The translations under genes were made by a program, and so were the position numbers. A stretch of 64,000 nt of DNA, taken from assembly GCA_019639155.1 (NCBI GenBank), contig JAHBSJ010000004.1, positions 213,813 through 277,812 of the forward strand, read 5' to 3'. The notes beneath the pieces were generated by a model. It was not told the origin of the DNA. It ran no database searches and saw nothing but the letters and a program-made list of their open reading frames with translations. The stretch comes from Acidobacteriota bacterium. GTDB taxonomy: Bacteria; Acidobacteriota; Blastocatellia; Pyrinomonadales; Pyrinomonadaceae. This document shows, piece after piece, positions 40,797 through 48,690 of this stretch; position 1 is the first letter of the stretch, and every line of letters begins with the position of its first letter.

Positions 40797-42629
40797 TCAA
40801 ATGACCTTAGCAAGTTTGGCTTCCTGCTCAACCCGTATCGCATCGGCCGGAGAAAGCGGCCGCAGAATTTCGAGGACCTTTCGCACCTCTTTGCCGTTCT
40901 TTCGTTTGATCTCAGAATAGCCGAGGCTCGAGAGTGCCGGAATATTCTTCGGGTCGAGCTCCAGAACACTACGGAACATTTTTGCCGCTTCGTCAAAATT
41001 GTTGACCCTGAAATACGCTGTTCCGAGTGCGTATCGGGAAAAGATCCAATCCGGTTTCCGCTGTACGACCGGCTTGAGAGAGTCGATCGCACCGCGAAAA
41101 TCGTTCATGTCAATTTGAACTGCGCCCAGATTCTGGAGTATCGCGTCAGAGATTTGCGGCGCTCCTGCTAACGCCCGCTCCAATGCAGCTTTGGCCTTTT
41201 CAAGATTTGGTGCCGCAGCGGTCGGGTTACGCTGATTCAGATCCATACGCGCGGCGTTGTAATATGCCCATCCAAGATTTGCTACATCGACCGGGTTGTT
41301 CGCAAGATCGACCGCCTGTTCCATGGCACGTACAGCAGCTCCCCATTTACAAGGTTGGAACTTCCTGATCGCCTCGTCACATTGCGCTCCGATGACGTAA
41401 CCCAGCTTACTGTAAAGGTCGGCGGCCGTGTCTTTCACGAAGTCCGGCTGCTGCGTGTAGAAAGTCGCGGCCAACCGATAATTGACCTCAGCATTTATGA
41501 AGTCATTCGTCTGCCGATACGAATCTGCGAGACCTGCGAAAACTTCCCAACTGTCGTTCTTCAATTTCGCAGCCGCTTTATATGCCTCGACGGCTTCACG
41601 GAAATTGCCGAGTTCAACATGTGCTTCTGCCAGACCGACCCAGGCGTCATAATAACCGGGCCTGAGAGCAACGGCCGCCTGATATTCGGAAATGGACTCA
41701 GCGGTGCGTTTCATCGAGACGAGAAGCTCGCCTGTAAAGAACGGCGTTTCGGGCCGTGTCGGGTCGAGCTCTCGAGCCTTTCGGAATGCCGCGAGGGCTT
41801 CCTCGTTACGGTTCTGCGACCGTCGGATCAAGCCGAGGAAGAATTGCGTTTCTGACGAATTCGGCGAGAAAGTGAGCGCCTTCGTCAAGAGTTCATCGGC
41901 CTTGGCGATCTCGCCGGTCTGATAATACAGAATACCGAGCGGGACGAATATCTCTGTCAGGTCCTTGTTGCTCTCGAGCGATCGTTCGTAATTAGCGATC
42001 GCTTCGTCGAGCATGTCAAGTTCGACGTAAACCTCGCCCAGGCCGAAATATGCCGCCGAATTTTTCGGGTCGAATTTCAACGCCTCGAGGAACATCGCTT
42101 TCGCCTGCTGGGCCTGATCTTTTAACAGCAGGTCATTTCCCTTGATTGCGAGCGCTTCGCTATAACCGCCCTTTGCAGCATCGTTGGATTCGTCGAGACT
42201 GACCGAATCGCGGAAAAACTCCAGAGCTTTGTCGTAATCACCGTTATTGACGTAATACTCGCCAACGCCTGCAAACAACTTCGACGCTTGGGCCGCAGGC
42301 AGCGTCCGGTAATTCTTCGGAAGCCGATTCGGATCGATCACATCTGATTTTGCTCGGGTCGGGTTTACGCGGGCAATCGTCTCATACTGCCGTCTGATCT
42401 TTGCGGCAGTTTCCAGCTGTTGGTTCTTGGTTCTCGAAGGCCGTGCAACAGACGCCGCAGGACGCTTTGCGACCCTTGACGAGCTTCGAAAAACAAATAC
42501 GCTTGAACCGCCGGTTAGGCTGCTCGTAGGCACAAGGTCCTGACCATTGGACGCAACAGGCTGGAGAAGTACACAAGCCGCCAAAGCGGCCGTTAAAATG
42601 AATTTAGAGCAAGAATTGAGATATCTCAT
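40797..42629 (-). CDS. Exported TPR-repeat protein with SSVFVFR motif (paralog)
   Basis: A 610-aa protein. A signal peptide (FILTAALAACVLLQPVASNG) is followed by SSLTGGSSVFVFRSSSR, the same patch as in the 597-aa protein. A short basic region then leads to about a dozen TPR units from residue 105 to the end (for example AYFGLGEVYVELDMLDEAIA and ALGTAYFRVNNFDEAAKMFR). A pair of Cys (AQCDEAIRKFQPCKWG, near residue 410) sits in a looped insertion. It is upstream of murB on the same strand with a 15-bp gap. Confidence 0.82.
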   Translation of the reverse strand: MRYLNSCSKFILTAALAACVLLQPVASNGQDLVPTSSLTGGSSVFVFRSSSRVAKRPAASVARPSRTKNQQLETAAKIRRQYETIARVNPTRAKSDVIDPNRLPKNYRTLPAAQASKLFAGVGEYYVNNGDYDKALEFFRDSVSLDESNDAAKGGYSEALAIKGNDLLLKDQAQQAKAMFLEALKFDPKNSAAYFGLGEVYVELDMLDEAIANYERSLESNKDLTEIFVPLGILYYQTGEIAKADELLTKALTFSPNSSETQFFLGLIRRSQNRNEEALAAFRKARELDPTRPETPFFTGELLVSMKRTAESISEYQAAVALRPGYYDAWVGLAEAHVELGNFREAVEAYKAAAKLKNDSWEVFAGLADSYRQTNDFINAEVNYRLAATFYTQQPDFVKDTAADLYSKLGYVIGAQCDEAIRKFQPCKWGAAVRAMEQAVDLANNPVDVANLGWAYYNAARMDLNQRNPTAAAPNLEKAKAALERALAGAPQISDAILQNLGAVQIDMNDFRGAIDSLKPVVQRKPDWIFSRYALGTAYFRVNNFDEAAKMFRSVLELDPKNIPALSSLGYSEIKRKNGKEVRKVLEILRPLSPADAIRVEQEAKLAKVI

Positions 42630-42875
42630 CGATCGCAGGCAGCAGTAGCAAGATCGCGCGTTCTAAGTATAGTCCAGCTTTGTGATGCGGGAAACATATA
42701 TTTCCGTTTTCCGCATTCTTGCCCTTTCAACTTTCGTAAGATAGATTTAAAAGTTACCAATAGTTTATGAACCTGCTCCTAGTGCTTTACGTAGAACGAC
42801 GGTACAAAGTTGCCCTCGTGCGCAAAGGCCTAGCGCAGAAGATCTTATTTTGACAAGAAGGAGAAATTGCCGAAA
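42630..42875. other. Divergent promoter region between the TPR gene and the EF-G-like gene
   Basis: About 245 bp with no supported gene. It should contain the promoters of both flanking genes, but I see no pair of boxes convincing enough to mark. Confidence 0.4.
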
Positions 42876-44978
42876 ATGAAAGCATTTGCTACTGAGGATA
42901 TCAGGAATCTGGCTGTCATTGGTCACGGCGACGCAGGTAAAACCCAGCTCGTCAGTTCGATGATCTATGTTGCCGGCGGCGGACGCTGGGGAAAGGTCGA
43001 CGAAGGAACAACCGTTACCGATTATGAAGATGATTCGATAGAGAGAAAGGTCTCTTTGAACAACAACTTCGCTCACCTTGAATATGCGGACAAGAAGATA
43101 AATTTCATCGACACGCCCGGATATGCTGCATTTGTCGCGCACGCCAGGCCCGCTCTCCGCATCGCCGACTGTGCGTTGGTGGTCGTTGACGGCGTTCACG
43201 GCATCGAGGTACAAACGGAAAAGACCTGGCAATATGCGAACGAATTTCTTCTGCCCCGCTTTATGGTCATCAACAAGCTGGACAAAGAGCATTCTGATTT
43301 CGGTCACGCTCTTGAGACCGCGACATCGAGCTTTGCCCGCTCGATCGTTCCGTTCACTCTGCCGATCGGATCGGAAACAAATTTCAAGGGCATTGTCGAT
43401 GTCGTTCATCAAAAGGCCTACGAATTTGACGACAAAGGAAAAGCAAAGGAGATACCGATCCCCGAAGAAGGCCGCGACATTTTTGAGCGGACCCGTGAAA
43501 GGCTGGTCGAGATAGTTGCCGAATCAGACGACGCTCTGATGGAAAAGTATTTTGAGAACGGCACTCTTGACGAGGACGAGATATATCCGAACCTGGCAAA
43601 AGCGATCGCCAGCAGCAAACTCTGTCCTGTGTACGCAGTCTCCTCCACAAATTTGGTAGGAATTCAGATCTTACTGGATCACATTGTCGAATTCGGCCCC
43701 AACCCGGCGACACACGAAGCAGAGTACGGGTTCAAGGACAACGACATGGAAGGCGACCGCGTCACCCGCAAATACAGTAACGAGGAGCCGTTCTCGGCTT
43801 ATGTTTTCAGAACCATCGCCGATCCGTTCGCAGGCCGCATAAGCGTGATGAAGGTCATTTCCGGCAAGGTCGCCGCGGACGCGACGATATTGAACAGCAC
43901 CAGGGACACTGCGGAGCGGCTCGGAGCCCTGTACTTGATCTCCGGCAAAACGCTCGACAAGGTGCAGGAAGCCAATACCGGCGACATTATTGCGGTGGTA
44001 AAGCTGAAGGACACACAGACCGGTGATACGCTCTGTGACAAGGCGAATCCGATAGTTTATCCGCCGGTCGAATATCCCGAAGCGGCTATCGCATTCGCGA
44101 TCGAGCCGAAATCGCGCGCCGACGAGGACAAGATCTCAGTCGCACTGCACAAGATCTTGGAAGAAGATCCGTCGCTTCATTTCGACCGTGACGCCCAGAC
44201 CAAAGAGTTCATTCTTTCAGGTTCGGGCCAGCTTCACATTGAAACGGTCGTCAAGAAGCTTGCCGACCGATATCACGTCGAGGTCGCACTGCATCCGCCT
44301 AAAGTACCCTACAAGGAAACCATTACCGCCACCGCCGAGGTTCAGGGCCGCCACAAGAAACAGTCCGGAGGCCGCGGTCAATTCGGCGACTGCAAGTGCA
44401 TATTTGAACCGATGGAGCGCGGTGCCGGATTTGAATGGGTCGACAAGATCTTTGGAGGCGCGATCCCTCAGAATTTCCGACCGGCAGTCGAAAAGGGCAT
44501 CATCGAGGCGGCCGCGAACGGAGCAGTTGCCGGCTATCCGTTGGTCGATTTCCGCGTGACTTTGATCGACGGAAGCTATCACACCGTCGATTCCGACGAG
44601 CATTCATTCAGGGCAGCCGGACGAAAGGCTTTCCGTGCCGCAATGGAAAAGGCTAAACCCACGCTGCTCGAGCCAATAATGGATGTCGAGGTTTTCACAC
44701 CGCAGGAAGTTTCCGGCGACATCATGGGCGACCTGAATTCCCGCCGAGGCCGCGTCGCGGGAATGGAAATGCGCGGAAAACAGCAGGTTATCAAGGCCAA
44801 GGTTCCGCTGTCTGAAATGCTCGATTACCAGTCGAAGCTGAATTCGGTAACGCAGGCACGCGGTTCGTATCATATGCAGTTTTCGCATTACGATCCGCTG
44901 CCCGGCAACCTCGCACAGAAAGTGATAGACGAGGCAGTCGCCGCAGGGCGCGTCCGAGCACACGAGGATGACGAATAG
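42876..44978 (+). CDS. Elongation factor G-like GTPase (EF-G II type)
   Basis: A 700-aa translational GTPase homologous to EF-G over its whole length but of the divergent FusA2-like group. G1 is GHGDAGKT (16-23), G3 is DTPGY (79-83) with Tyr where canonical EF-G has the catalytic His, and G4 is NKLD. Domain IV (GGRGQFGDCKCIFEPM) and V (MDVEVFTPQEVSGDIMGDLN, RGRVAGMEM) are present. I start at ATG 42876; a TTG at 42867 is closer to AAGGAG (42858-42863) and could add three residues. Not next to rpsL/rpsG/tuf, so it is not the main EF-G. Confidence 0.85.
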   Translation: MKAFATEDIRNLAVIGHGDAGKTQLVSSMIYVAGGGRWGKVDEGTTVTDYEDDSIERKVSLNNNFAHLEYADKKINFIDTPGYAAFVAHARPALRIADCALVVVDGVHGIEVQTEKTWQYANEFLLPRFMVINKLDKEHSDFGHALETATSSFARSIVPFTLPIGSETNFKGIVDVVHQKAYEFDDKGKAKEIPIPEEGRDIFERTRERLVEIVAESDDALMEKYFENGTLDEDEIYPNLAKAIASSKLCPVYAVSSTNLVGIQILLDHIVEFGPNPATHEAEYGFKDNDMEGDRVTRKYSNEEPFSAYVFRTIADPFAGRISVMKVISGKVAADATILNSTRDTAERLGALYLISGKTLDKVQEANTGDIIAVVKLKDTQTGDTLCDKANPIVYPPVEYPEAAIAFAIEPKSRADEDKISVALHKILEEDPSLHFDRDAQTKEFILSGSGQLHIETVVKKLADRYHVEVALHPPKVPYKETITATAEVQGRHKKQSGGRGQFGDCKCIFEPMERGAGFEWVDKIFGGAIPQNFRPAVEKGIIEAAANGAVAGYPLVDFRVTLIDGSYHTVDSDEHSFRAAGRKAFRAAMEKAKPTLLEPIMDVEVFTPQEVSGDIMGDLNSRRGRVAGMEMRGKQQVIKAKVPLSEMLDYQSKLNSVTQARGSYHMQFSHYDPLPGNLAQKVIDEAVAAGRVRAHEDDE

Positions 44979-44994
44979 GATTCTTGTGACCCAA

Positions 44995-45028
44995 TGAATG
45001 GGCTCGCTTGAGCCCGTTCATCTTTTTT
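44995..45028 (+). terminator. Rho-independent terminator after the EF-G-like gene
   Basis: TGAATGGGCTC (44995-45005) pairs with GAGCCCGTTCA (45010-45020), one G-U pair and a GCTT loop, followed by TCTTTTTT. Confidence 0.9.
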
Positions 45029-45056
45029 CTAAATTTGATCGATCAATGGAGTATTT

Positions 45057-46016
45057 ATGAAACGATCCTTAATTCTTGTTTTTTTACTTTTTGTTTTTGC
45101 TGGTTTCGCTGCTTCTTTTGCGGAAGCTCAGCAGCGGCCGCCTTTGCCGCGGTTGAGTCCGCGAGCGTCAATAATGCAGATCATTGGCACGACAGAGGTT
45201 ACGATGTCGTACGGCAGGCCTTCTGTTAGAGAACGTGTGATCTTTGGTGAGTGGCCGGAAAAGATCGAAGGTGAGCAAACACTTGATGATGGCCGTGTAC
45301 GTCCACCGGGTGCTCCGGTAGTCGCATTTGGTCACCTTTGGCGCACGGGAGCTGACGAGGCGACCCTATTTACGGCAAACGATGACGTGCTAATTAATGG
45401 TGAGTTGTTGCCGGCCGGGCGTTACAGTTTTCATACGATCCCGGGGAAAGAAGAATGGACACTCATTTTCAACAAAGACGAGGGCCAGTGGGGCAGCTTT
45501 TCCTACGACAGGTCGAAAGACCAGCTTCGGGTAAAAGTGAAACCGGAATGGCAAACGGAGAGTAAGGAGTTTCTATATTTCAGATTTGCCACGGTAAAAG
45601 ACGACACTGCGACCGCCTATCTGCGTTGGGAAAAGGTCAAAGTACCTTTCACTGTCAAGGTCAAAGATGTGGTCGGCTCTACGATCAAACGTCTCAAAAC
45701 CTATGCCGAGACTGCCGGAGCCGGCGATGCAGGACCGTGGATGACTGCGGCCGGTTATGCTCGAAATAACAAGCAGCCCGAGCAAGCAAAAGCCTGGTTC
45801 GAAAAGGCATGGGAACTGAACGAAGCCTCTATCGCAAGGGGAACGACATATCAAAACCTCTCCCGCAAAGGCAATATCCTGCTTGGCCTTGATCGTCGTG
45901 CCGAGGCGATCACGGCTCTCGAGGCGGCTCTCGCTAAAGGCAAAGAGGAAAAGATCCGAGCGAATGACCTCGAAGCGCTTGAGAAACGAATTGCAGATCT
46001 AAAGGCCGCTAAATAG
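45057..46016 (+). CDS. Secreted DUF2911-domain protein
   Basis: A 319-aa exported protein. The signal peptide (LILVFLLFVFAGFAASFAEA) is followed by a DUF2911 domain (about residues 30-200) with ASIMQIIGTTEVTMSYGRPS, VWRTGADEATLF-like HLWRTGADEATLFTANDDVL, and PAGRYSFHTIPGKEEWTLIF. A helical C-terminal part (about 215-315) looks like two TPR units. The function of DUF2911 is unknown. It starts 28 bp after a terminator, so it likely has its own promoter. Confidence 0.85.
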   Translation: MKRSLILVFLLFVFAGFAASFAEAQQRPPLPRLSPRASIMQIIGTTEVTMSYGRPSVRERVIFGEWPEKIEGEQTLDDGRVRPPGAPVVAFGHLWRTGADEATLFTANDDVLINGELLPAGRYSFHTIPGKEEWTLIFNKDEGQWGSFSYDRSKDQLRVKVKPEWQTESKEFLYFRFATVKDDTATAYLRWEKVKVPFTVKVKDVVGSTIKRLKTYAETAGAGDAGPWMTAAGYARNNKQPEQAKAWFEKAWELNEASIARGTTYQNLSRKGNILLGLDRRAEAITALEAALAKGKEEKIRANDLEALEKRIADLKAAK

Positions 46017-46037
46017 TCAGATTCCGATCTATGATAG

Positions 46038-46065
46038 ACGGCCGTGGCTGAAAGGCCGCGGCCGT
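46038..46065. terminator. Bidirectional terminator between convergent genes
   Basis: ACGGCCGTGGC (46038-46048) pairs with GCCGCGGCCGT (46055-46065), with one G-U pair, between the convergent DUF2911 and beta-propeller genes. A-rich and T-rich flanks are short on either side. Confidence 0.7.
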
Positions 46066-46067
46066 AT

Positions 46068-47120
46068 TTATTTCAATAACGTCCCTGTGATGCCAAGCCG
46101 CAGCGAATAGACCGAGTCCGCCGTCGCCACAAACAGATCGCCCCCGCGGTTAAAGCAAAGTCCCACAATTTCCGGCCCGCTGACAAAAAGCTCGGCATTG
46201 CGGGATGCGGCGTCAATACGATAGATACCTCGTCTGCCGCGATAGCATGCCGCGACGTATAGGTTGCCATTCGTGTCGAAAGCAAGTCCCTGTGGCCGGC
46301 CAAAGCCGGTGAAATATTTGGAAACTTCGCCGTCCGGCTCAATGACATAGACCGAATCATGGCTGGACAGCCCAGGCGATGTTGCATAGAGATTCTTGTC
46401 AGGGCCGAAAGCAAGGTGAAACGCCGCCACCGACGGTTCGATCTCTGCAAAGATCTCATTATCCCCATATTCCCAAACACGATAGATGCGGCCCGAACGG
46501 TCGCCGACATAAAGCGTGCCGCGGTCGTCGAATGCAAGGCCCGTCGCGATGCCAAGGTTTGCAGAAAATACCGTCGATAGACCTTCGCGGCCCACGGCAA
46601 GGACCTCTCCCATTGCCCTGTTGGAAACGAAAAGTTCTCCTTTAGGACTGAACGCAAGGCCTGTCGGATTCAAAATGCTTTCGGGAAACACTTCAATTTT
46701 CCCGTCCGGCTCGACGCGGAACAGCGTTGCCGGCAATTGCTCGCCCCTCCGTCCCGAGTTGGTGACTATCAGCGAATCATCGGCTGGGTCAACCGCAGGA
46801 TTTGCCACGATATGCATGCCGCTTGCAATGCGTCTGCCGCACCAGATATCAAAAAACGGACTGTCTGGCCCTGCCGGAACAAGCTGGAGCCGACATATGC
46901 CATCAGCGGAAACCGAGTCAATAAATGCTTCGCTGGTCGGCAGATCGACAACAATTCGGCTCGAAGATGCTGATCTGACAAAGCAAGCATGTCCATTTGC
47001 CTCAACCGAGATTTGAGCGCTGCCTTCGGAAACAGACGCAGAAACTTCGATCACCAACTCGCCACCGGGAACAGCGAGCTTTGGACTGACGTTCTTTATC
47101 TCAGAGATATTGCTCTGCAT
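46068..47120 (-). CDS. NHL/SMP-30-like beta-propeller protein with IPT-like N-domain
   Basis: A 350-aa protein without a clear signal peptide. Residues 1-85 form an IPT/TIG-like beta domain (ISEIKNVSPKLAVPGGELVI). From about residue 100 there are five to six propeller blades with NHL-like repeats (NPTGLAFSPKGELFVSNRAM, GIATGLAFDDRGTLYVGDRS, RPQGLAFDTNGNLYVAACYR). Such propellers occur in lactonases and binding proteins; the active-site metal ligands of SMP-30 cannot be assigned with confidence. Divergent from pilT. Confidence 0.8.
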   Translation of the reverse strand: MQSNISEIKNVSPKLAVPGGELVIEVSASVSEGSAQISVEANGHACFVRSASSSRIVVDLPTSEAFIDSVSADGICRLQLVPAGPDSPFFDIWCGRRIASGMHIVANPAVDPADDSLIVTNSGRRGEQLPATLFRVEPDGKIEVFPESILNPTGLAFSPKGELFVSNRAMGEVLAVGREGLSTVFSANLGIATGLAFDDRGTLYVGDRSGRIYRVWEYGDNEIFAEIEPSVAAFHLAFGPDKNLYATSPGLSSHDSVYVIEPDGEVSKYFTGFGRPQGLAFDTNGNLYVAACYRGRRGIYRIDAASRNAELFVSGPEIVGLCFNRGGDLFVATADSVYSLRLGITGTLLK

Positions 47121-47291
47121 TAGAGTTAGATTCTACGGCGATGCGGGTGGCGTGTCCATAAAGGACGAAACCTATATACCGGCGTTAAAAAAATTGATTG
47201 ACCGAGAGTGTTGTTCCCCGTTAAACTTATTAATACTTCAGCCGCCGCGATCCTACAAGCGGTTTCCGGCTCCAGTAAGGCTTTCTCACCT

Positions 47292-48446
47292 ATGTCAACA
47301 CGGATAGATGACCTTCTAAGAATGGCGATGAGCTTCGGCGCATCGGACCTGCATTTACGCGCGGGTTCATACCCGGTGATTCGCGTAACCGGCGAACTGA
47401 AGCCGCTGTCGGGCGTGAGCCCGCTCACACAGGACGAAACGCTCGAAATGGCTTTCTCGATGATGTCCAATCGTCAGAAACAGCATTTCAAAGAAGCTTT
47501 TGAGGTCGATATCGGTTACGGCATCGCGGGATTGGGCCGATTTAGGGTCAACATATTTCAGCAACGCAATTCCATAGGCATTGTGGCCCGCGTCATTTCT
47601 GATTCCATCAGAGGATTTTCGGAGCTTGGCCTGCCGCCGATCTTGTCAAAGATCGCGGACGAGCGCCGGGGATTGATCCTGGTCACAGGAACCACCGGTT
47701 CGGGAAAATCTACGACTCTGGCAGCTCTCGTCGATCATATTAATCAGTCCAGGAATTGCCATATAGTCACCATCGAGGATCCGATCGAATTTCTGCACAA
47801 AGACAAACAGTCTTTTGTAACGCAGCGGGAGGTCGATGTCGATACGCGGTCGTTTGCTGAGGCTTTGCGTGGGTCGCTTCGTCAAGACCCTGATGTCATT
47901 CTCGTAGGCGAAATGCGCGACCTTGAAACGATCGAAACCGCTCTGGTCGCGGCCGAGACCGGGCACTTGGTTTTGTCAACGCTTCACACTCTCGATGCAC
48001 CGGAAACGCTAACTCGTATCATTTCAGCATTTCCGCCATACCAGCAGAAATCTATCCGGATCCAACTTGCAGGCCTGCTTCGTGCTGTGGTTTCACAGCG
48101 ATTGATGAAATCTGCAAAAGGAAACAGCCGCATTCCGGCCGTCGAGGTACTCGTATCGACGCCGTTGATACGCGATTATATTCTCCACGAAGACAAAACC
48201 GCATCCATTAGAGATGCCATCGCGGCGGGAACATCGCAGTACGGAATGCAGACCTTTGATCAATCCCTGTTTTATCTTTACCAATCCGGCCTTATTACAC
48301 TTGACGAGGCCCTTCGCGGCACGACGAACCAAGACGAGTTCCGCCTGCGGCTTGCCGGGATCAGCAATACGACCGCATCCGCAAAGGAAGAGATGGAAAG
48401 ATCGAGCGGCGTGGCGTCGATCACCGAGGTCATTACCCGAAACTAA
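47292..48446 (+). CDS. pilT: Twitching motility ATPase PilT
   Basis: Hexameric ATPase that drives type IV pilus retraction. It has 384 aa from ATG 47292 (MSTRIDDLLRMAMSFGASDL); the open frame extends 28 residues upstream without family resemblance. The PAS-like N1D (GASDLHLRAGSYPVIRVTGE), Walker A GTTGSGKST (about 132), Asp box TIEDPIEF, Walker B DVILVGEMRDLET and His box TGHLVLSTLHT are intact. The AIRNLIRE-type retraction motif is not obvious; AGLLRAVVSQRL is in the usual region before the C-terminal domain. A second PilT is encoded at 61326. Confidence 0.92.
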   Translation: MSTRIDDLLRMAMSFGASDLHLRAGSYPVIRVTGELKPLSGVSPLTQDETLEMAFSMMSNRQKQHFKEAFEVDIGYGIAGLGRFRVNIFQQRNSIGIVARVISDSIRGFSELGLPPILSKIADERRGLILVTGTTGSGKSTTLAALVDHINQSRNCHIVTIEDPIEFLHKDKQSFVTQREVDVDTRSFAEALRGSLRQDPDVILVGEMRDLETIETALVAAETGHLVLSTLHTLDAPETLTRIISAFPPYQQKSIRIQLAGLLRAVVSQRLMKSAKGNSRIPAVEVLVSTPLIRDYILHEDKTASIRDAIAAGTSQYGMQTFDQSLFYLYQSGLITLDEALRGTTNQDEFRLRLAGISNTTASAKEEMERSSGVASITEVITRN

Positions 48447-48491
48447 AAAGCCGACAAACGTTTGTTTTTCAAGGATTTTCAGGTTTTCGCC

Positions 48492-48521
48492 TTGACACAA
48501 GGCCGAGCCCGCGTGTAGATT
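48492..48521 (+). promoter_or_regulatory. Probable sigma-70 promoter of rpsA
   Basis: TTGACA (48492-48497) and TAGATT (48516-48521) are separated by 18 bp. The distance to the rpsA ATG leaves a leader of about 165 nt. Confidence 0.7.
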
Positions 48522-48690
48522 TTAGCTTTACCTATCCTCGTCGAAGGTAGCCCGATGAGTGACGGTCCAAGGCTGTCATATCATCTGGACAATTTTCGAT
48601 TGATGAAGATAAAGTTCGTATGGCCGCAAAAGGCGGGAAAGGTAGAGAAAATAGGACGATAAGTTAATAAGGAAGTTATTGAACGCGTAA
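48522..48690 (+). promoter_or_regulatory. Long rpsA leader with possible secondary structure
   Basis: The stretch between the promoter and the rpsA start carries complementary segments such as GATGAGTGAC (about 48554) and GTCATATCATC (about 48575). It could hold an autoregulatory S1 site. No known RNA family is recognised. AAGGAAG lies about 15 nt before the ATG. Confidence 0.35.

Noticed and set aside
48540..48600. Hammerhead-type ribozyme in the rpsA leader
   Set aside because: A GATGAG box is present, but the matching GAAA and stem arrangement are not.
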